DNA from: RUG11247 sp045649485
GTDB taxonomy: Bacteria; Bacillota; Clostridia; Christensenellales; Aristaeellaceae
Direction: 5' to 3'
Length of the DNA stretch: 64,000 nucleotides
NCBI GenBank assembly: GCA_045649485.1
Contig: JAZRPZ010000112.1
Coordinates: 4,286-68,285, forward strand
Numbering within the stretch: position 1 is the first letter of the stretch; every line of letters starts with the position of its first letter. The notes under the pieces were generated by a model. The model made no database searches, was not told where the DNA came from, and worked only from the letters and a program-made list of their open reading frames with translations. This document shows, piece after piece, positions 23,561 through 32,622 of the stretch. The position numbers were made by a program, and so were the translations under genes.

Positions 23561-24673
23561 TTGACCCGACCAGAGATACCCATATATACCACATCCCGCA
23601 AACTTGCCGGCGTTGCCATAGCAGTTGGCGCAGCAATCGCCACGCCATTTCTGGCAGGCTTCTGCACCACGCTGATATTCCCCACTCTGGTATGCGTGCT
23701 TATGTATGCATTCGGCGGAATGATACCCGCAGCAGCCGCAATGATAACGCAGGTATTGGCTTTCGGTCTGCTGGGCGGCACTCCCGGCGGCGTTATAGCT
23801 GCATTGGCGATTGTACTTCCCTCCGCATACACGATCCGCAATCTGCGCTGGCGTATCCCCTTCTTCAAACTGCTCAGCAATACCGTTGCAGCCCAGGCTT
23901 TGGGCATCGTGGCTGCACTTGCAGCGGCGCGCGTATACTTCGGGGCTGATATAATCGGCCAGATAGCACAGCTCTTCCGCGTTACCGTTGAAACATTCCT
24001 CACTCCCGGCAGTATCGATTATATTCTGGATATTGTGTTCAGCATAGAAGCAGTACCCGACATGCTCACCACCGAACAGCTTATGGACGGCGTACTCGAC
24101 GCAGCCCTGCGTGCAGAATATCTGGATGCATTCACCACTCAGCTTTCGGCAACCCTCAGACTGACATTGCCCGGAATGCTTCTCTCCGCAAGTCTGCTCA
24201 CCGGCGTGCTTTCAGCGGCATGGCCTGCCAAGATCATAGACCGCAGGATCAACATCGACGGCGCATATGTAAAGATGGCTCGCTGGTACACTCCCTGGCA
24301 GGTATCGCTCGGTCTGCTTGGCACCTGGGTTCTCACCTGGCTGCTGCAGGTACTGGGAATAAAGGGCGGCGACGTGCTCTATCTCACGCTGCAGTCCCTG
24401 CTGCTTATGATGTTCCGCATACAGGCAGCCATTTCTCTTGAACGAAGGTTCACCCGCCGCAATATGCAGCCCGCACTGCGCGTTCTGTTCATAATCGGAA
24501 TAATGCTGCTCATGCCTTCGGTGGCTGTAATGTATTACGGCGCATTCTCCGCTCTTTTCGGCACAACGGGTGCAATGCTGCAGATACGCATACTGCGCGC
24601 TAAAAACGATCCCAACAACCCCAACAACGACGAAAACAACAACTTTTTCAACAATGATCAGGAGGACAAATAA
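23561..24673 (+). CDS. yybS: DUF2232 (YybS-like) multi-spanning membrane protein
   Basis: 370 residues, about eight hydrophobic helices, a basic R-rich loop and a striking Asn/Asp-rich tail (DPNNPNNDENNNFFNNDQEDK region). The start is TTG at 23561 with AAAGGAG 7 nt before it. In B. subtilis yybS precedes gdpP, rplI and dnaC. Here gdpP, the c-di-AMP phosphodiesterase gene, is missing from between yybS and rplI. The ribosome binding site of rplI is encoded in this gene's last codons and its TAA abuts the rplI ATG. Biochemical role unknown. Confidence 0.82.
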   Translation: MTRPEIPIYTTSRKLAGVAIAVGAAIATPFLAGFCTTLIFPTLVCVLMYAFGGMIPAAAAMITQVLAFGLLGGTPGGVIAALAIVLPSAYTIRNLRWRIPFFKLLSNTVAAQALGIVAALAAARVYFGADIIGQIAQLFRVTVETFLTPGSIDYILDIVFSIEAVPDMLTTEQLMDGVLDAALRAEYLDAFTTQLSATLRLTLPGMLLSASLLTGVLSAAWPAKIIDRRINIDGAYVKMARWYTPWQVSLGLLGTWVLTWLLQVLGIKGGDVLYLTLQSLLLMMFRIQAAISLERRFTRRNMQPALRVLFIIGIMLLMPSVAVMYYGAFSALFGTTGAMLQIRILRAKNDPNNPNNDENNNFFNNDQEDK

Positions 24674-25126
24674 ATGAAAGTTATTCTTTTGAAGGACATA
24701 AAGGGCAGCGGCAAGAAGGATCAGATCATCGAAGTTTCCGAAGGCTACGCCCGCAACTATCTGCTGCCCCGCAAGCTGGCCAAGGAAGCCACCAGCGAAG
24801 CTGTAAACGCTATCTCCACCTCTCAGGCTGCCGCTAAGCATCGCGACGAGGTACGCAAGCTGGAAGCCGAAGCAAAGGCAAAGGAACTCAAGGGCAAGGT
24901 CATCAAGCTGGTCGTAAAGGGCGGCGCAGGCGGAAAGCTCTACGGCGCAGTCACCAATGACGCGATCGCACAGGCCCTCAAAGAGCAGTACGGCATCGAC
25001 ATCGACAAGCGCAAGTTCGAGCCCGAATCCCCCATCAAGACCGCAGGTCAGACTCTGTGCGTCGTACGTCTCTCTGCAGGCGTTTCCACCCGCATGATCA
25101 TCAACGTGGTCGTAGAGGAAAAGTAA
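24674..25126 (+). CDS. rplI: Ribosomal protein L9
   Basis: 150 residues. MKVILLKDIKGSGKKDQIIEVSEGYARNYLLP is the L9 N-terminal rRNA-binding domain. The long linker helix (KLEAEAKAKELKGKVIKLV) and the C-terminal domain with GKLYGAVTNDAIAQAL follow. CAGGAGG lies 8-9 nt before the ATG. L9 is a 50S protein at the base of the L1 stalk. It sits between yybS and dnaB as in many Firmicutes. Confidence 0.98.
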   Translation: MKVILLKDIKGSGKKDQIIEVSEGYARNYLLPRKLAKEATSEAVNAISTSQAAAKHRDEVRKLEAEAKAKELKGKVIKLVVKGGAGGKLYGAVTNDAIAQALKEQYGIDIDKRKFEPESPIKTAGQTLCVVRLSAGVSTRMIINVVVEEK

Positions 25127-25153
25127 GTCAATATAGAGGTAAAGCAAGTCGAT

Positions 25154-26518
25154 ATGGAACATTATCAGCCCACAGACCCGGTAAGAGTACCGCCGAATCA
25201 TCCGGAAGCCGAGCGAAGCGTACTCGGTTCCATGCTGCGTTCCGCGAACGCTGCAAATCTGGCGATGGAACTGCTTATCGCTGAGGATTTTTATGATCCC
25301 GCTAACCGGGAGATATTTGCCGCCATGACCACACTGGCGGCTTCCGGTCGTGCAATCGACATAGTAACCCTTGATGACGAGCTTACCCGCCGAGGCAAGC
25401 TCGATGCCGTGGGTGGTTCCGCTTACCTTATTGAGCTTTCAACAGGCGTTCCGTCTGCCGCAAATGTGCAGGCTTACATATCCATAGTGGACGAGAAATC
25501 CACACTGCGCAAACTTATCGCCGCATCCGAAAGCATCCTTAGCGAATGTTATGCCGGCGAAGAAGAGACTCAGGACATACTGGAAAACGCCGAAAAGTCC
25601 ATATACGATATCACCATGCGCAAGGGCGGTCAGGAACTACAGGCAATTCAGCCCGTACTCATCACCACCTTTGAAAAGATCGAGGAACTCTACAAAAACC
25701 ACGGCCGTATAGAAGGCGTCCCCACCGGATATACCGAACTGGACGATCTGCTTACAGGTCTGCACGGCGGTGAAATGATACTGATCGCCGCCCGCCCCGC
25801 AATGGGTAAGACCTCTATCGGCATGAACTTTATTGAAAACGCCGCCATCCGCGGCGGCAAGAGCGCCGCTGTATTCTCCCTGGAAATGCCCGCCGAACAG
25901 CTTGCAATGCGTATGCTGTGTACGGAAGCACTCGTAGATATGCAGAAGGTGCGCCGCGGTCAGCTTTCCGATGAAGACTGGCTCCGTCTTTCCGAAGCCA
26001 TGATAAAGATAGGCCCCTCCTCGCTGTATGTGGATACTTCCCCCGGACTCACCGTTTCCGAGATGCGCTCAAAGTGCCGCCGTCTGCAGCTTGAGCATGG
26101 TCTGGATGTAATCCTCATTGACTATCTTTCTCTGATGACAGCCTCCGGCAGGTTTGGCAGCCGTCAGGAAGAAGTCGCATCCATCTCCCGTTCCCTCAAA
26201 TCGCTGGCGCTCGAACTGAAAGTGCCCATTATCGCGCTGCAGCAGCTCTCCCGTGCTCCCACGGGACGTTCCAGCCATCGCCCCATGCTTTCGGATATCC
26301 GTGAATCCGGCGCTATCGAGCAGGACGCCGACGTTGTAATGTTCCTGCATCGAGAAGACTACTACGATCCGAATACTGCCGAGAAGAACATCGCAGAGCT
26401 GATAATCGCCAAACAGCGTAACGGCTCCCTCGGCACGGTAAAGCTGGGTTGGAAAGGTGAATTCACCAAATTCCTGGATCTTTCCCCCAAGCCCAACGAG
26501 GCTTCGGCGCCGATATAA
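25154..26518 (+). CDS. dnaB: Replicative DNA helicase DnaB (DnaC in Bacillus)
   Basis: 454 residues. The N-terminal domain begins VPPNHPEAERSVLGSML. The RecA-like core has Walker A ILIAARPAMGKTS, the VFSLEMPAEQLAMRML segment, Walker B GLDVILIDYLSLM and the DIRESGAIEQDADVV...HRE motif. It is the hexameric fork helicase. The upstream site (AGAGGT, about 15 nt before the ATG) is weak and lies in a small imperfect repeat (AAGTCAATAT / AAGTCGATAT). Its presumed loaders are encoded 2-4 kb away on the other strand. Confidence 0.97.
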   Translation: MEHYQPTDPVRVPPNHPEAERSVLGSMLRSANAANLAMELLIAEDFYDPANREIFAAMTTLAASGRAIDIVTLDDELTRRGKLDAVGGSAYLIELSTGVPSAANVQAYISIVDEKSTLRKLIAASESILSECYAGEEETQDILENAEKSIYDITMRKGGQELQAIQPVLITTFEKIEELYKNHGRIEGVPTGYTELDDLLTGLHGGEMILIAARPAMGKTSIGMNFIENAAIRGGKSAAVFSLEMPAEQLAMRMLCTEALVDMQKVRRGQLSDEDWLRLSEAMIKIGPSSLYVDTSPGLTVSEMRSKCRRLQLEHGLDVILIDYLSLMTASGRFGSRQEEVASISRSLKSLALELKVPIIALQQLSRAPTGRSSHRPMLSDIRESGAIEQDADVVMFLHREDYYDPNTAEKNIAELIIAKQRNGSLGTVKLGWKGEFTKFLDLSPKPNEASAPI

Positions 26519-26567
26519 AAAAAGAACCTCTCCGCATGACCGGCAGTCATGCGGAGAGGTTCTTTTT
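26519..26567. terminator. Very strong bidirectional terminator
   Basis: A 22-bp perfect stem (26519-26540 with 26546-26567) around CGGCA, with A5 and T6 tracts. It lies between dnaB and the converging capA-like gene. Confidence 0.93.
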
Positions 26568-26569
26568 TA

Positions 26570-27709
26570 TCAATGAACGAGCAGTTCAAAATCATCCCCG
26601 ATAAGGTCTGTGAGTTCCTTATGGGTAGCCAGCAAGCGGCTATAGGCAGCATCCGTCATACCTTCGGGACGTTCTTCCAGATATTCACCGGAGCAAAGCG
26701 CCTGTATCACAGTATCCTGTCTCCAACAGTAGATCGGTACATAGCCGACATTTATGATGTCATAACCACCCTCGTTGTTTTCAATGATGGTGAAATCCAA
26801 TATTATTCCCGAATCAGTGAACTGCACTTTCATATTGTCAATGAAATTGCCCATGGACCAGGCAACCAGTCCGGTGCGTTCACCCTCGTCTGTCTGCACA
26901 GTTACCCATTCAATAGGCTGCACCATGTGCGGATGGCTACCAAGTATAACATCAATACCGGCAGCTATCATTTCCTCTGCATAAGCGCGCACATAAAGGT
27001 CGGGTTCGCGCACGTATTCTGTGCCCCAATGCGGCATGGCAATGATTATATCAGCACCCGCATCCCGCAGAGCCTGCACATCAGCCTTGAAATCGGCATT
27101 TTTCAAATAGTCCACGCCATACTGTGTTGCCTTTGCATCACAGTGAAGTTCCATGCCATTTGTATGCTCGGTATAGGCCAGCATGCCGATCCTGATGCCG
27201 TTTATCTCAACAACAACAGGCGTGTCGGCTTCTTCCTGAGAACGGTAAGCTCCGGTAAAATCAAAGCCGTAAGCTTCGACATTATCGACCGTAGTGACCA
27301 TACCGTCATAATATCTGTCAAGAATATGATTGTTGGCAAGGGTCAGAAAATCCACACCGGCTGCTTTAATGGTATCCAGCAAGCTTTCCGGAGAATTGAA
27401 GCACGGGAAACCGGAGTACGGCATTGCCTTATACATGCCAACGGTAGTTTCGAGGTTCGCAATGGTGTAATCCGCATCTGAAAGCGCGTCCACCACGTAC
27501 ATATACTGAGGCGCAAAATCGTAAACATCACCTTCGCGCCGCGCATCATCAAGCTGCTTCTGATGCACCATCAGATCGCCCACAGCGCGTATACGCACGC
27601 TGCGCAGCGGCACATCATCAACCTGAGGCATCTCCTCGGCAAAAGCTGCAGCAACCAGCATGACAAGTGCTGCTATCGCACAGATAATCCTATTTATTCT
27701 CATCATCAT
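26570..27709 (-). CDS. CapA-family metallophosphatase, exported
   Basis: About 379 residues. Signal peptide MRINRIICAIAALVMLVAAAFA. The PGA_cap (CapA/PgsA) calcineurin-like fold shows RAVGDLMVHQ, IANLETTVG, TLANNHILDRY, MPHWGTEY and GSHPHMVQPIE, which supply the metal-binding Asp, Asn and His residues. Related proteins take part in poly-gamma-glutamate capsule handling, but the rest of a pgs operon is absent. The start overlaps the end of the upstream deacylase gene by about 20 nt and lacks a clear site, so it is likely translationally coupled. Confidence 0.88.
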   Translation of the reverse strand: MMMRINRIICAIAALVMLVAAAFAEEMPQVDDVPLRSVRIRAVGDLMVHQKQLDDARREGDVYDFAPQYMYVVDALSDADYTIANLETTVGMYKAMPYSGFPCFNSPESLLDTIKAAGVDFLTLANNHILDRYYDGMVTTVDNVEAYGFDFTGAYRSQEEADTPVVVEINGIRIGMLAYTEHTNGMELHCDAKATQYGVDYLKNADFKADVQALRDAGADIIIAMPHWGTEYVREPDLYVRAYAEEMIAAGIDVILGSHPHMVQPIEWVTVQTDEGERTGLVAWSMGNFIDNMKVQFTDSGIILDFTIIENNEGGYDIINVGYVPIYCWRQDTVIQALCSGEYLEERPEGMTDAAYSRLLATHKELTDLIGDDFELLVH

Positions 27710-28214
27710 TCAAAAAATCATGTATCTCCACAAAAGCGGGTTCGCAGCCGATAGCCGGCAGATAAACATCAAAAAAATCTCTGCCAGTCATCGCAAGGGA
27801 CATAGTATTTATGCACGGATGAAAGATCAGCTTTTTCTCGTCGCGCAACGCACTGTCCACTGCAAGGCGTACCTTCTTTTCCCCATCAAACAAAAGTCCC
27901 ATGGGAGTTATTGCACCGGGCGTACACTTCAGATATTCAAACAATTTATCAGCAGGCGCAAAGCTGAGTCGCGAACTGCCAAGCTGCTTTGATACATCCG
28001 AAGTTTTATATCTCGCATTCGGACGGGTTATCAGAAGATAATATGCGCTGCCGTTTTTGGTAGTAAGGAATATGTTCTTCGGCATCATGGCGCCGAACGC
28101 TTCCTCAACCGCCTTGCAATCATCCATAGTCGCAGCAGCTGCGTGAGTCATGTGTATGAATTCCACACCCAATTGAGCGAGTTTATCAAAAACATCCCGA
28201 GAAATTGAATCCAT
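27690..28214 (-). CDS. YbaK/ProX-type aminoacyl-tRNA deacylase
   Basis: 174 residues. HMTHAAAATMDDCKAVEEAFG, then KNIFLTTKNGSAYYLLI and CTPGAITPMGLLFD form the INS-like editing-domain fold of the PrdX/ProXp group (prolyl-tRNA synthetase-associated domain). These free-standing enzymes hydrolyse mis-charged tRNA such as Ala-tRNA(Pro). It lies 17 nt after the DnaI-like gene on the same strand. Confidence 0.88.
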   Translation of the reverse strand: MDSISRDVFDKLAQLGVEFIHMTHAAAATMDDCKAVEEAFGAMMPKNIFLTTKNGSAYYLLITRPNARYKTSDVSKQLGSSRLSFAPADKLFEYLKCTPGAITPMGLLFDGEKKVRLAVDSALRDEKKLIFHPCINTMSLAMTGRDFFDVYLPAIGCEPAFVEIHDFLNDDENK

Positions 28215-28231
28215 TCATCTTACCCCCGTTA

Positions 28232-29212
28232 TCACGCGCGCCTCAGGTCTGCACCCCTCATATTGATGCGCAGGCAGCGTGTACCGTCAAGTATACGGGA
28301 AGCAACGCGTTCACCGTAGCGTTCCTTGATATCTTCCATGGTAAGGTTGGTAGCTATAACGGTATGCCTCTTTGCGGCGCACCTTTCATTGAGCAGGGTG
28401 AACAGATATTCAACGGTGATATTTCGCATCACAGGCTCGGTGCCAAGGTCATCGATAAACAGCACCGGGGTCTCGATAAGCTCATCATAATCATGGGCGT
28501 CTTCAAAGGAACCGATGTGCTTTTTCTTCATCGCCTCATGCATGCGGTAAGCGGTTATACGGATTCCGGAGAAGCCACGTTCGCTTATCCTCGCAAACAT
28601 GCAGTTGAGCAGGAATGTCTTGCCTACTCCGCCCTTGCCGTACAGCAGAATATTGGGTTTATCGTTATTGGGATACTGTTCGGCGTAGGTTTTGCAGATC
28701 ATTTTCGCCCCGAGAATGAGCATTGCGTCTTCTTCGGTATTTGCGCGGCGAACCAGCGCATCAGAGAAGGTCTCAAAGTTCTGCTCATCAAGTCCTGCCA
28801 TGGTGCCGTCCTCAAACATACGCAGTCTGAGTTCGCGCTCGAAGCACTCACAGAACTTCGCCGGTATATCATCGGTATAACCGGTATCCCGGCATTTTTC
28901 ACACTGATAGCGCTCCTCAAGGTAGTCCTCGGCAAAGCCTGCAGCCACAAGCCTTTCCCTTATACGGCGGTTGTTTTCAAGGCCATCGCGACGCATCTCA
29001 TCGGCTATTTCACGGCTGCGCTCGGGGGTAAGTCCGCCGGTAAGCTGCCTCAGAGCATTGAGAGCAATGACTGAAGAACGTGCGCGCAGCTGAGTGATCA
29101 AAGGATCGCGCATTTCCGCTTCCCTGAGCCTTGCCTCAGCTTCAGCCCTGTTCTTCCCCTGGCGCTGAATATATTCCGCCTGCAGCGACTTTATAAGTTC
29201 TGCACGATCCAT
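28232..29212 (-). CDS. dnaI: DnaI/DnaC-type helicase loader ATPase
   Basis: 326 residues. A zinc-binding N-terminal half has CEKCRDTG...FCEC at about 102-122. The AAA+ core has LLYGKGGVGKTFLLNC (Walker A), VLFIDDLGTEP (Walker B), ATNLTMEDIKERYGERVASR (sensor/arginine-finger region). It loads the DnaB helicase. The start codon overlaps the upstream DnaD-like stop (TGATG), and GGGAGG lies 7 nt before it. Confidence 0.93.
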   Translation of the reverse strand: MDRAELIKSLQAEYIQRQGKNRAEAEARLREAEMRDPLITQLRARSSVIALNALRQLTGGLTPERSREIADEMRRDGLENNRRIRERLVAAGFAEDYLEERYQCEKCRDTGYTDDIPAKFCECFERELRLRMFEDGTMAGLDEQNFETFSDALVRRANTEEDAMLILGAKMICKTYAEQYPNNDKPNILLYGKGGVGKTFLLNCMFARISERGFSGIRITAYRMHEAMKKKHIGSFEDAHDYDELIETPVLFIDDLGTEPVMRNITVEYLFTLLNERCAAKRHTVIATNLTMEDIKERYGERVASRILDGTRCLRINMRGADLRRA

Positions 29213-30669
29213 CAGTTACCTCCCGACTCCGCATTCTGCTGTTCAAGAATGCGTCGTACTTCTTCCATAATATCATCGCCCGCAAAATCATCGTTGCTGT
29301 AATCCCTCTGCTCGTAATTGAGCGCAGGATTCTGCGTGATCTTTGCCTGACGGGGCTGAGAATTACCGCTGAGTTCGTTCCGGGCAGCCGTCAGATCGGT
29401 TATACCCGCATTATGCCACTTTTCAAGCAGCGAATACATACGCGTGAGCGGGTAACTTCTGCCCTTGGAATTATCCGCAGCAAGCTGAATAAGCTCGGTA
29501 GGCATTATCTGCCGCCATGCTTCATAAGCAGCCAGATCATTCTCATTGATTCCCTGCACAATGCCGGCTTTTGTGAGAATCTCCTTAAACTCGTCGCGCA
29601 GTCTTTCTCCGTTTTTCACAAAATCACTGGCCGCAGCAAATTTGTACAGTCCGTTCGTACGCCAGGTATCCAGCATATCCATCAAACCGTTTATACTCGG
29701 CAGCTTGCGTCTCGACTGCTGTCGTGCCGCGAGTTCGATAGTCTCACGCTCGAAACCATCGCTTATCAATCCCCTGTACCAGGCCTTGTGCTCTGCTGAA
29801 GGATTTATATTGAGTCCCATTGATTTGAATATGGACTTCATCTCATCAAATCCCGCATTTTCGGCATTGCCAATTTTGTTCGCAAGTATGCTGTCCAGAT
29901 AGCCGAAAGAGGGATTATGGGCCTTGACTGTTTCACGGCAGCCCTTGATTATCTCCTCGGAGGAAAGCTTCCATTCGTTCATCCACTTTGCTGCAAGTTC
30001 ACGCTCCGCTTCTGTGGGCTTACGGAACATTCCGAGATTTTTCATTACGTCCTTTACGCAGGTTTCTACAGACTCGTCTCTTACGATTTCTTCTGTCACG
30101 CCTGCCTCGTCCGTAATGTTTCTGTTTGCCAGATCCTTTATCCTTTTATGTACAGCCTTAAATATACTGGCAGGGTCGGGATTCTGGGAATTCGACCTGG
30201 CAACTGCATTCTTCACAAGCGCAATTACCGCACCCTGCTCAAAACCGTACACATTCAGCCAATCCTGTGCGAGGCCGTACTGCGCCGGATGCATAAGTTT
30301 CCCCTTGAACAATCCCTGCAGTTCGCCGTTGAAATCGCGGTATTTGTAATAGTCGCGATCCATTTCGCTCACAGTGCCGCCTCTTGCAGGTATGAAGACA
30401 TATTCCGGCGGATTATCCGCAACACGGCGCATAAATCCCATGCGCTCCCAATAGGCAAATGCATTCTGCACTGCGTCTTCATCCACTTTCAGGGCGCGCG
30501 TCAATTCCTCTATCCCACCCATTTCGGGATGCATGCACAGCATTCGGGCATAGATATACACCTTGAGAAACACGTCCGGTGCGGACGGCAGATTCTCTAT
30601 TATGAACATATTGTCCAGCGGCGTCGAATCATACATAGCCGCATTATCAGCAAATTTCAGAAAAGGCAT
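29212..30669 (-). CDS. DnaD/DnaB-like primosome protein
   Basis: 485 residues. The N-terminal winged-helix region (MYDSTPLDNMFIIENL, PSAPDVFLKVYIYARML) is followed by DnaB_2/DnaD-type helical repeats, best seen at about 215-270 (AAKWMNEWKLSSEEIIKGC...NPSFGYLDSIL) and again near 390-430, and a disordered Gln/Asn-rich tail. Such proteins bridge DnaA and the helicase loader at the origin. GGGGGAG precedes the ATG by 6-7 nt. It forms an operon with the DnaI-like gene. Confidence 0.9.
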   Translation of the reverse strand: MPFLKFADNAAMYDSTPLDNMFIIENLPSAPDVFLKVYIYARMLCMHPEMGGIEELTRALKVDEDAVQNAFAYWERMGFMRRVADNPPEYVFIPARGGTVSEMDRDYYKYRDFNGELQGLFKGKLMHPAQYGLAQDWLNVYGFEQGAVIALVKNAVARSNSQNPDPASIFKAVHKRIKDLANRNITDEAGVTEEIVRDESVETCVKDVMKNLGMFRKPTEAERELAAKWMNEWKLSSEEIIKGCRETVKAHNPSFGYLDSILANKIGNAENAGFDEMKSIFKSMGLNINPSAEHKAWYRGLISDGFERETIELAARQQSRRKLPSINGLMDMLDTWRTNGLYKFAAASDFVKNGERLRDEFKEILTKAGIVQGINENDLAAYEAWRQIMPTELIQLAADNSKGRSYPLTRMYSLLEKWHNAGITDLTAARNELSGNSQPRQAKITQNPALNYEQRDYSNDDFAGDDIMEEVRRILEQQNAESGGN

Positions 30670-30698
30670 ATATACTCCCCCGATATGTTATCTATAAA

Positions 30699-30727
30699 AT
30701 TTTAGCACATACAGAGTTTTTTTGCAA
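30699..30727 (-). promoter_or_regulatory. Promoter of the dnaD-dnaI-deacylase-capA operon
   Basis: Minus strand TTGCAA (30727-30722), 17 nt, TAAAAT (30704-30699). Confidence 0.7.
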
Positions 30728-30743
30728 CGTATTGCGGCATTGA

Positions 30744-30772
30744 TTGACGTGCCATTAAAATTATGCTATGCT
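30744..30772 (+). promoter_or_regulatory. Promoter for the secreted protein at 30801
   Basis: TTGACG (30744-30749), 17 nt, TATGCT (30767-30772). Confidence 0.65.
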
Positions 30773-30800
30773 TGAATATATAAACGAGGAGGTAATACAT

Positions 30801-31412
30801 ATGAAGAAATTACTGGCCGTACTGCTCGTATTCACACTTACCCTCTGCAGCACCGCATTTGCTTCTTCTGTCGGATCCGGCGCGCCATATGAAAAAGCCG
30901 CCGAGGCTATGACTATGTATCATTTCATCACCGTAAGTACCGTTTACGGCGAGGAAAACTGCGAGCCTCATCTGATGACAAAGCCCCTTTACTCTCCCGA
31001 AATGCAGATGATCGAATACGGCACCAACAACGGAGTCTTCCAGATAGTAATGTTCTGTGACCCCACCGAAAGCGGTATCATCCAGATACACATTCTCTTC
31101 AAGGAAGACGTTGAGCCTTACGACGCATACGCACAGCTGCTGGGTCTCATCTGCGTTTTCAGAGGCGCTCTCACACAGGAAGAAAAGGACGCGCTTGATG
31201 TCTCTCTTGTGACCATACTGTTCGAAGCCCTTGAGCAGACAGATCCCTATAACCCTTGGGAAAGCGAGATAATTACCGTTAACGACATAGTAGATATAAC
31301 TGCATACCACAACGGCATCACCTACGCATACAGGCTTGATTTCCGTCAGCCCATTACCGCAGAATATCTTGATACCGAAATGATGAATCTTATCGGAAAC
31401 GCAAACAACTAA
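30801..31412 (+). CDS. Secreted protein, unknown
   Basis: About 203 residues with a signal peptide (MKKLLAVLLVFTLTLCSTAFA). The mature protein is acidic, Tyr-rich and without membrane segments; two Cys (near YGEENCEP and VMFCDP) could pair. GAGGAGG lies 8 nt before the ATG at 30801; the ATG at 30768 lies within the -10 and is excluded. A single-gene unit between its own promoter and a strong terminator. Function unknown. Confidence 0.75.
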   Translation: MKKLLAVLLVFTLTLCSTAFASSVGSGAPYEKAAEAMTMYHFITVSTVYGEENCEPHLMTKPLYSPEMQMIEYGTNNGVFQIVMFCDPTESGIIQIHILFKEDVEPYDAYAQLLGLICVFRGALTQEEKDALDVSLVTILFEALEQTDPYNPWESEIITVNDIVDITAYHNGITYAYRLDFRQPITAEYLDTEMMNLIGNANN

Positions 31413-31423
31413 CACCATACAGC

Positions 31424-31461
31424 AACACCACCTGTCAGGAACGATCCTGACAGGTGGTGTT
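31424..31461. terminator. Bidirectional terminator
   Basis: A 17-bp perfect stem (31424-31440 with 31445-31461) with loop ACGA, followed by TTTT. It overlaps the region just past the converging kinase gene. Confidence 0.92.
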
Positions 31462-31462
31462 T

Positions 31463-32518
31463 TCACATATTTACAGGTATTTCAACTATGAATGTGCTGC
31501 CTTCGCCCGGTCGGCTCTTAACCGCAACACTTCCGCGCGAAAGCTCGATTATGCGCTTTACAAGCGAAAGTCCCAGTCCGTTGCCCTCCGTAGAGTGGGA
31601 AGGCTGTGCAGAGCCGCTGGACTCACCCTGATAGAATTTATCGAATATTCTCTCACAGGTTTCTTCGTCCATTCCTATGCCGCTGTCAGCAACCGTGACC
31701 TGCGCCCTGTTATCAACCATACGGCAGGACACTGCTATCCTTCCGCCGTGATTTGAAAACTTTATCGCATTGCCGATGAGATTGATCCACACATGTTTCA
31801 GCATCTCTTCGTTTGCGCATATCTTCAGATAAGGCAGATCGAGATCCAATTCTATCTCCTTATCTGTCCACTGCTTTTCAAGCAGCAATATAGCCTGCCT
31901 GAGCTGTTCATCCAGCGAAAAACATGTCAGATCCGGCATTATCTCCTGGTTTTCAAGCCTTGTAAGCAGCAGCACATTTGAAGACATATTAGTAAGTCTT
32001 TCTGACTCGCGCACGATAATATCCACGTATTCCCGCTTTTGCTCATCTGAAAGATCATCACGCTGCAGCTGCTTTGCAAAACCGCGTATGGAAACTATAG
32101 GCGTCTTGAATTCATGGCTGAAACTGTTTATAAAATCCTTCTTGAACAGCTCGTTATTACCCAATTCACGGGTCATATCGTTGAAGCTGCCTACCAGTTC
32201 AGCCACTTCATCGTCGGCATCCTCGTTTTCTACGCGCACACTGAAATCGCCTTTCGCCACCTTTTTGGTTGCCTCAACCAATTGACGAATAGGTCTGACC
32301 ATCATCCTGAGCAATATAGCAGAAAGGATGACCGCCAGTATAAGGCTCAAAACCAGAAATTGCAGAGGCGAATTGAAAAACCTGAACATCATTTCCGGCA
32401 CGAAGCCCACACGCATAGATACCATGAAATACCAAACGCCGGTGATGATATTCGCCACCAGCATTATGGACGTGACCGATACAAACAATCTGAAAGCCAG
32501 TGAATTTCTCAGCTTCAT
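31463..32518 (-). CDS. Sensor histidine kinase, orphan
   Basis: 351 residues. Two membrane helices (about 10-30 and 52-72) with a very short extracytoplasmic loop, HAMP (about 72-125), HisKA with SFSHEFKTPIVSI (His near residue 134), and HATPase_c with N box INLIGNAIKFS, G1 DSGIGM, F box IFDKFYQG and G2 GNGLGLSL. No response-regulator gene is next to it, which is unusual for this class. The small sensing loop suggests it senses membrane events or uses a partner. Confidence 0.93.
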   Translation of the reverse strand: MKLRNSLAFRLFVSVTSIMLVANIITGVWYFMVSMRVGFVPEMMFRFFNSPLQFLVLSLILAVILSAILLRMMVRPIRQLVEATKKVAKGDFSVRVENEDADDEVAELVGSFNDMTRELGNNELFKKDFINSFSHEFKTPIVSIRGFAKQLQRDDLSDEQKREYVDIIVRESERLTNMSSNVLLLTRLENQEIMPDLTCFSLDEQLRQAILLLEKQWTDKEIELDLDLPYLKICANEEMLKHVWINLIGNAIKFSNHGGRIAVSCRMVDNRAQVTVADSGIGMDEETCERIFDKFYQGESSGSAQPSHSTEGNGLGLSLVKRIIELSRGSVAVKSRPGEGSTFIVEIPVNM

Positions 32519-32622
32519 TTTACAGGGTCACCTCTTTTTCCCGGGCATGTATATCCGCGCAGCAATTGCGGCATGACCGGCACTGCACGCAGATACATCA
32601 CAGAATGATACTGTTCACGTGT

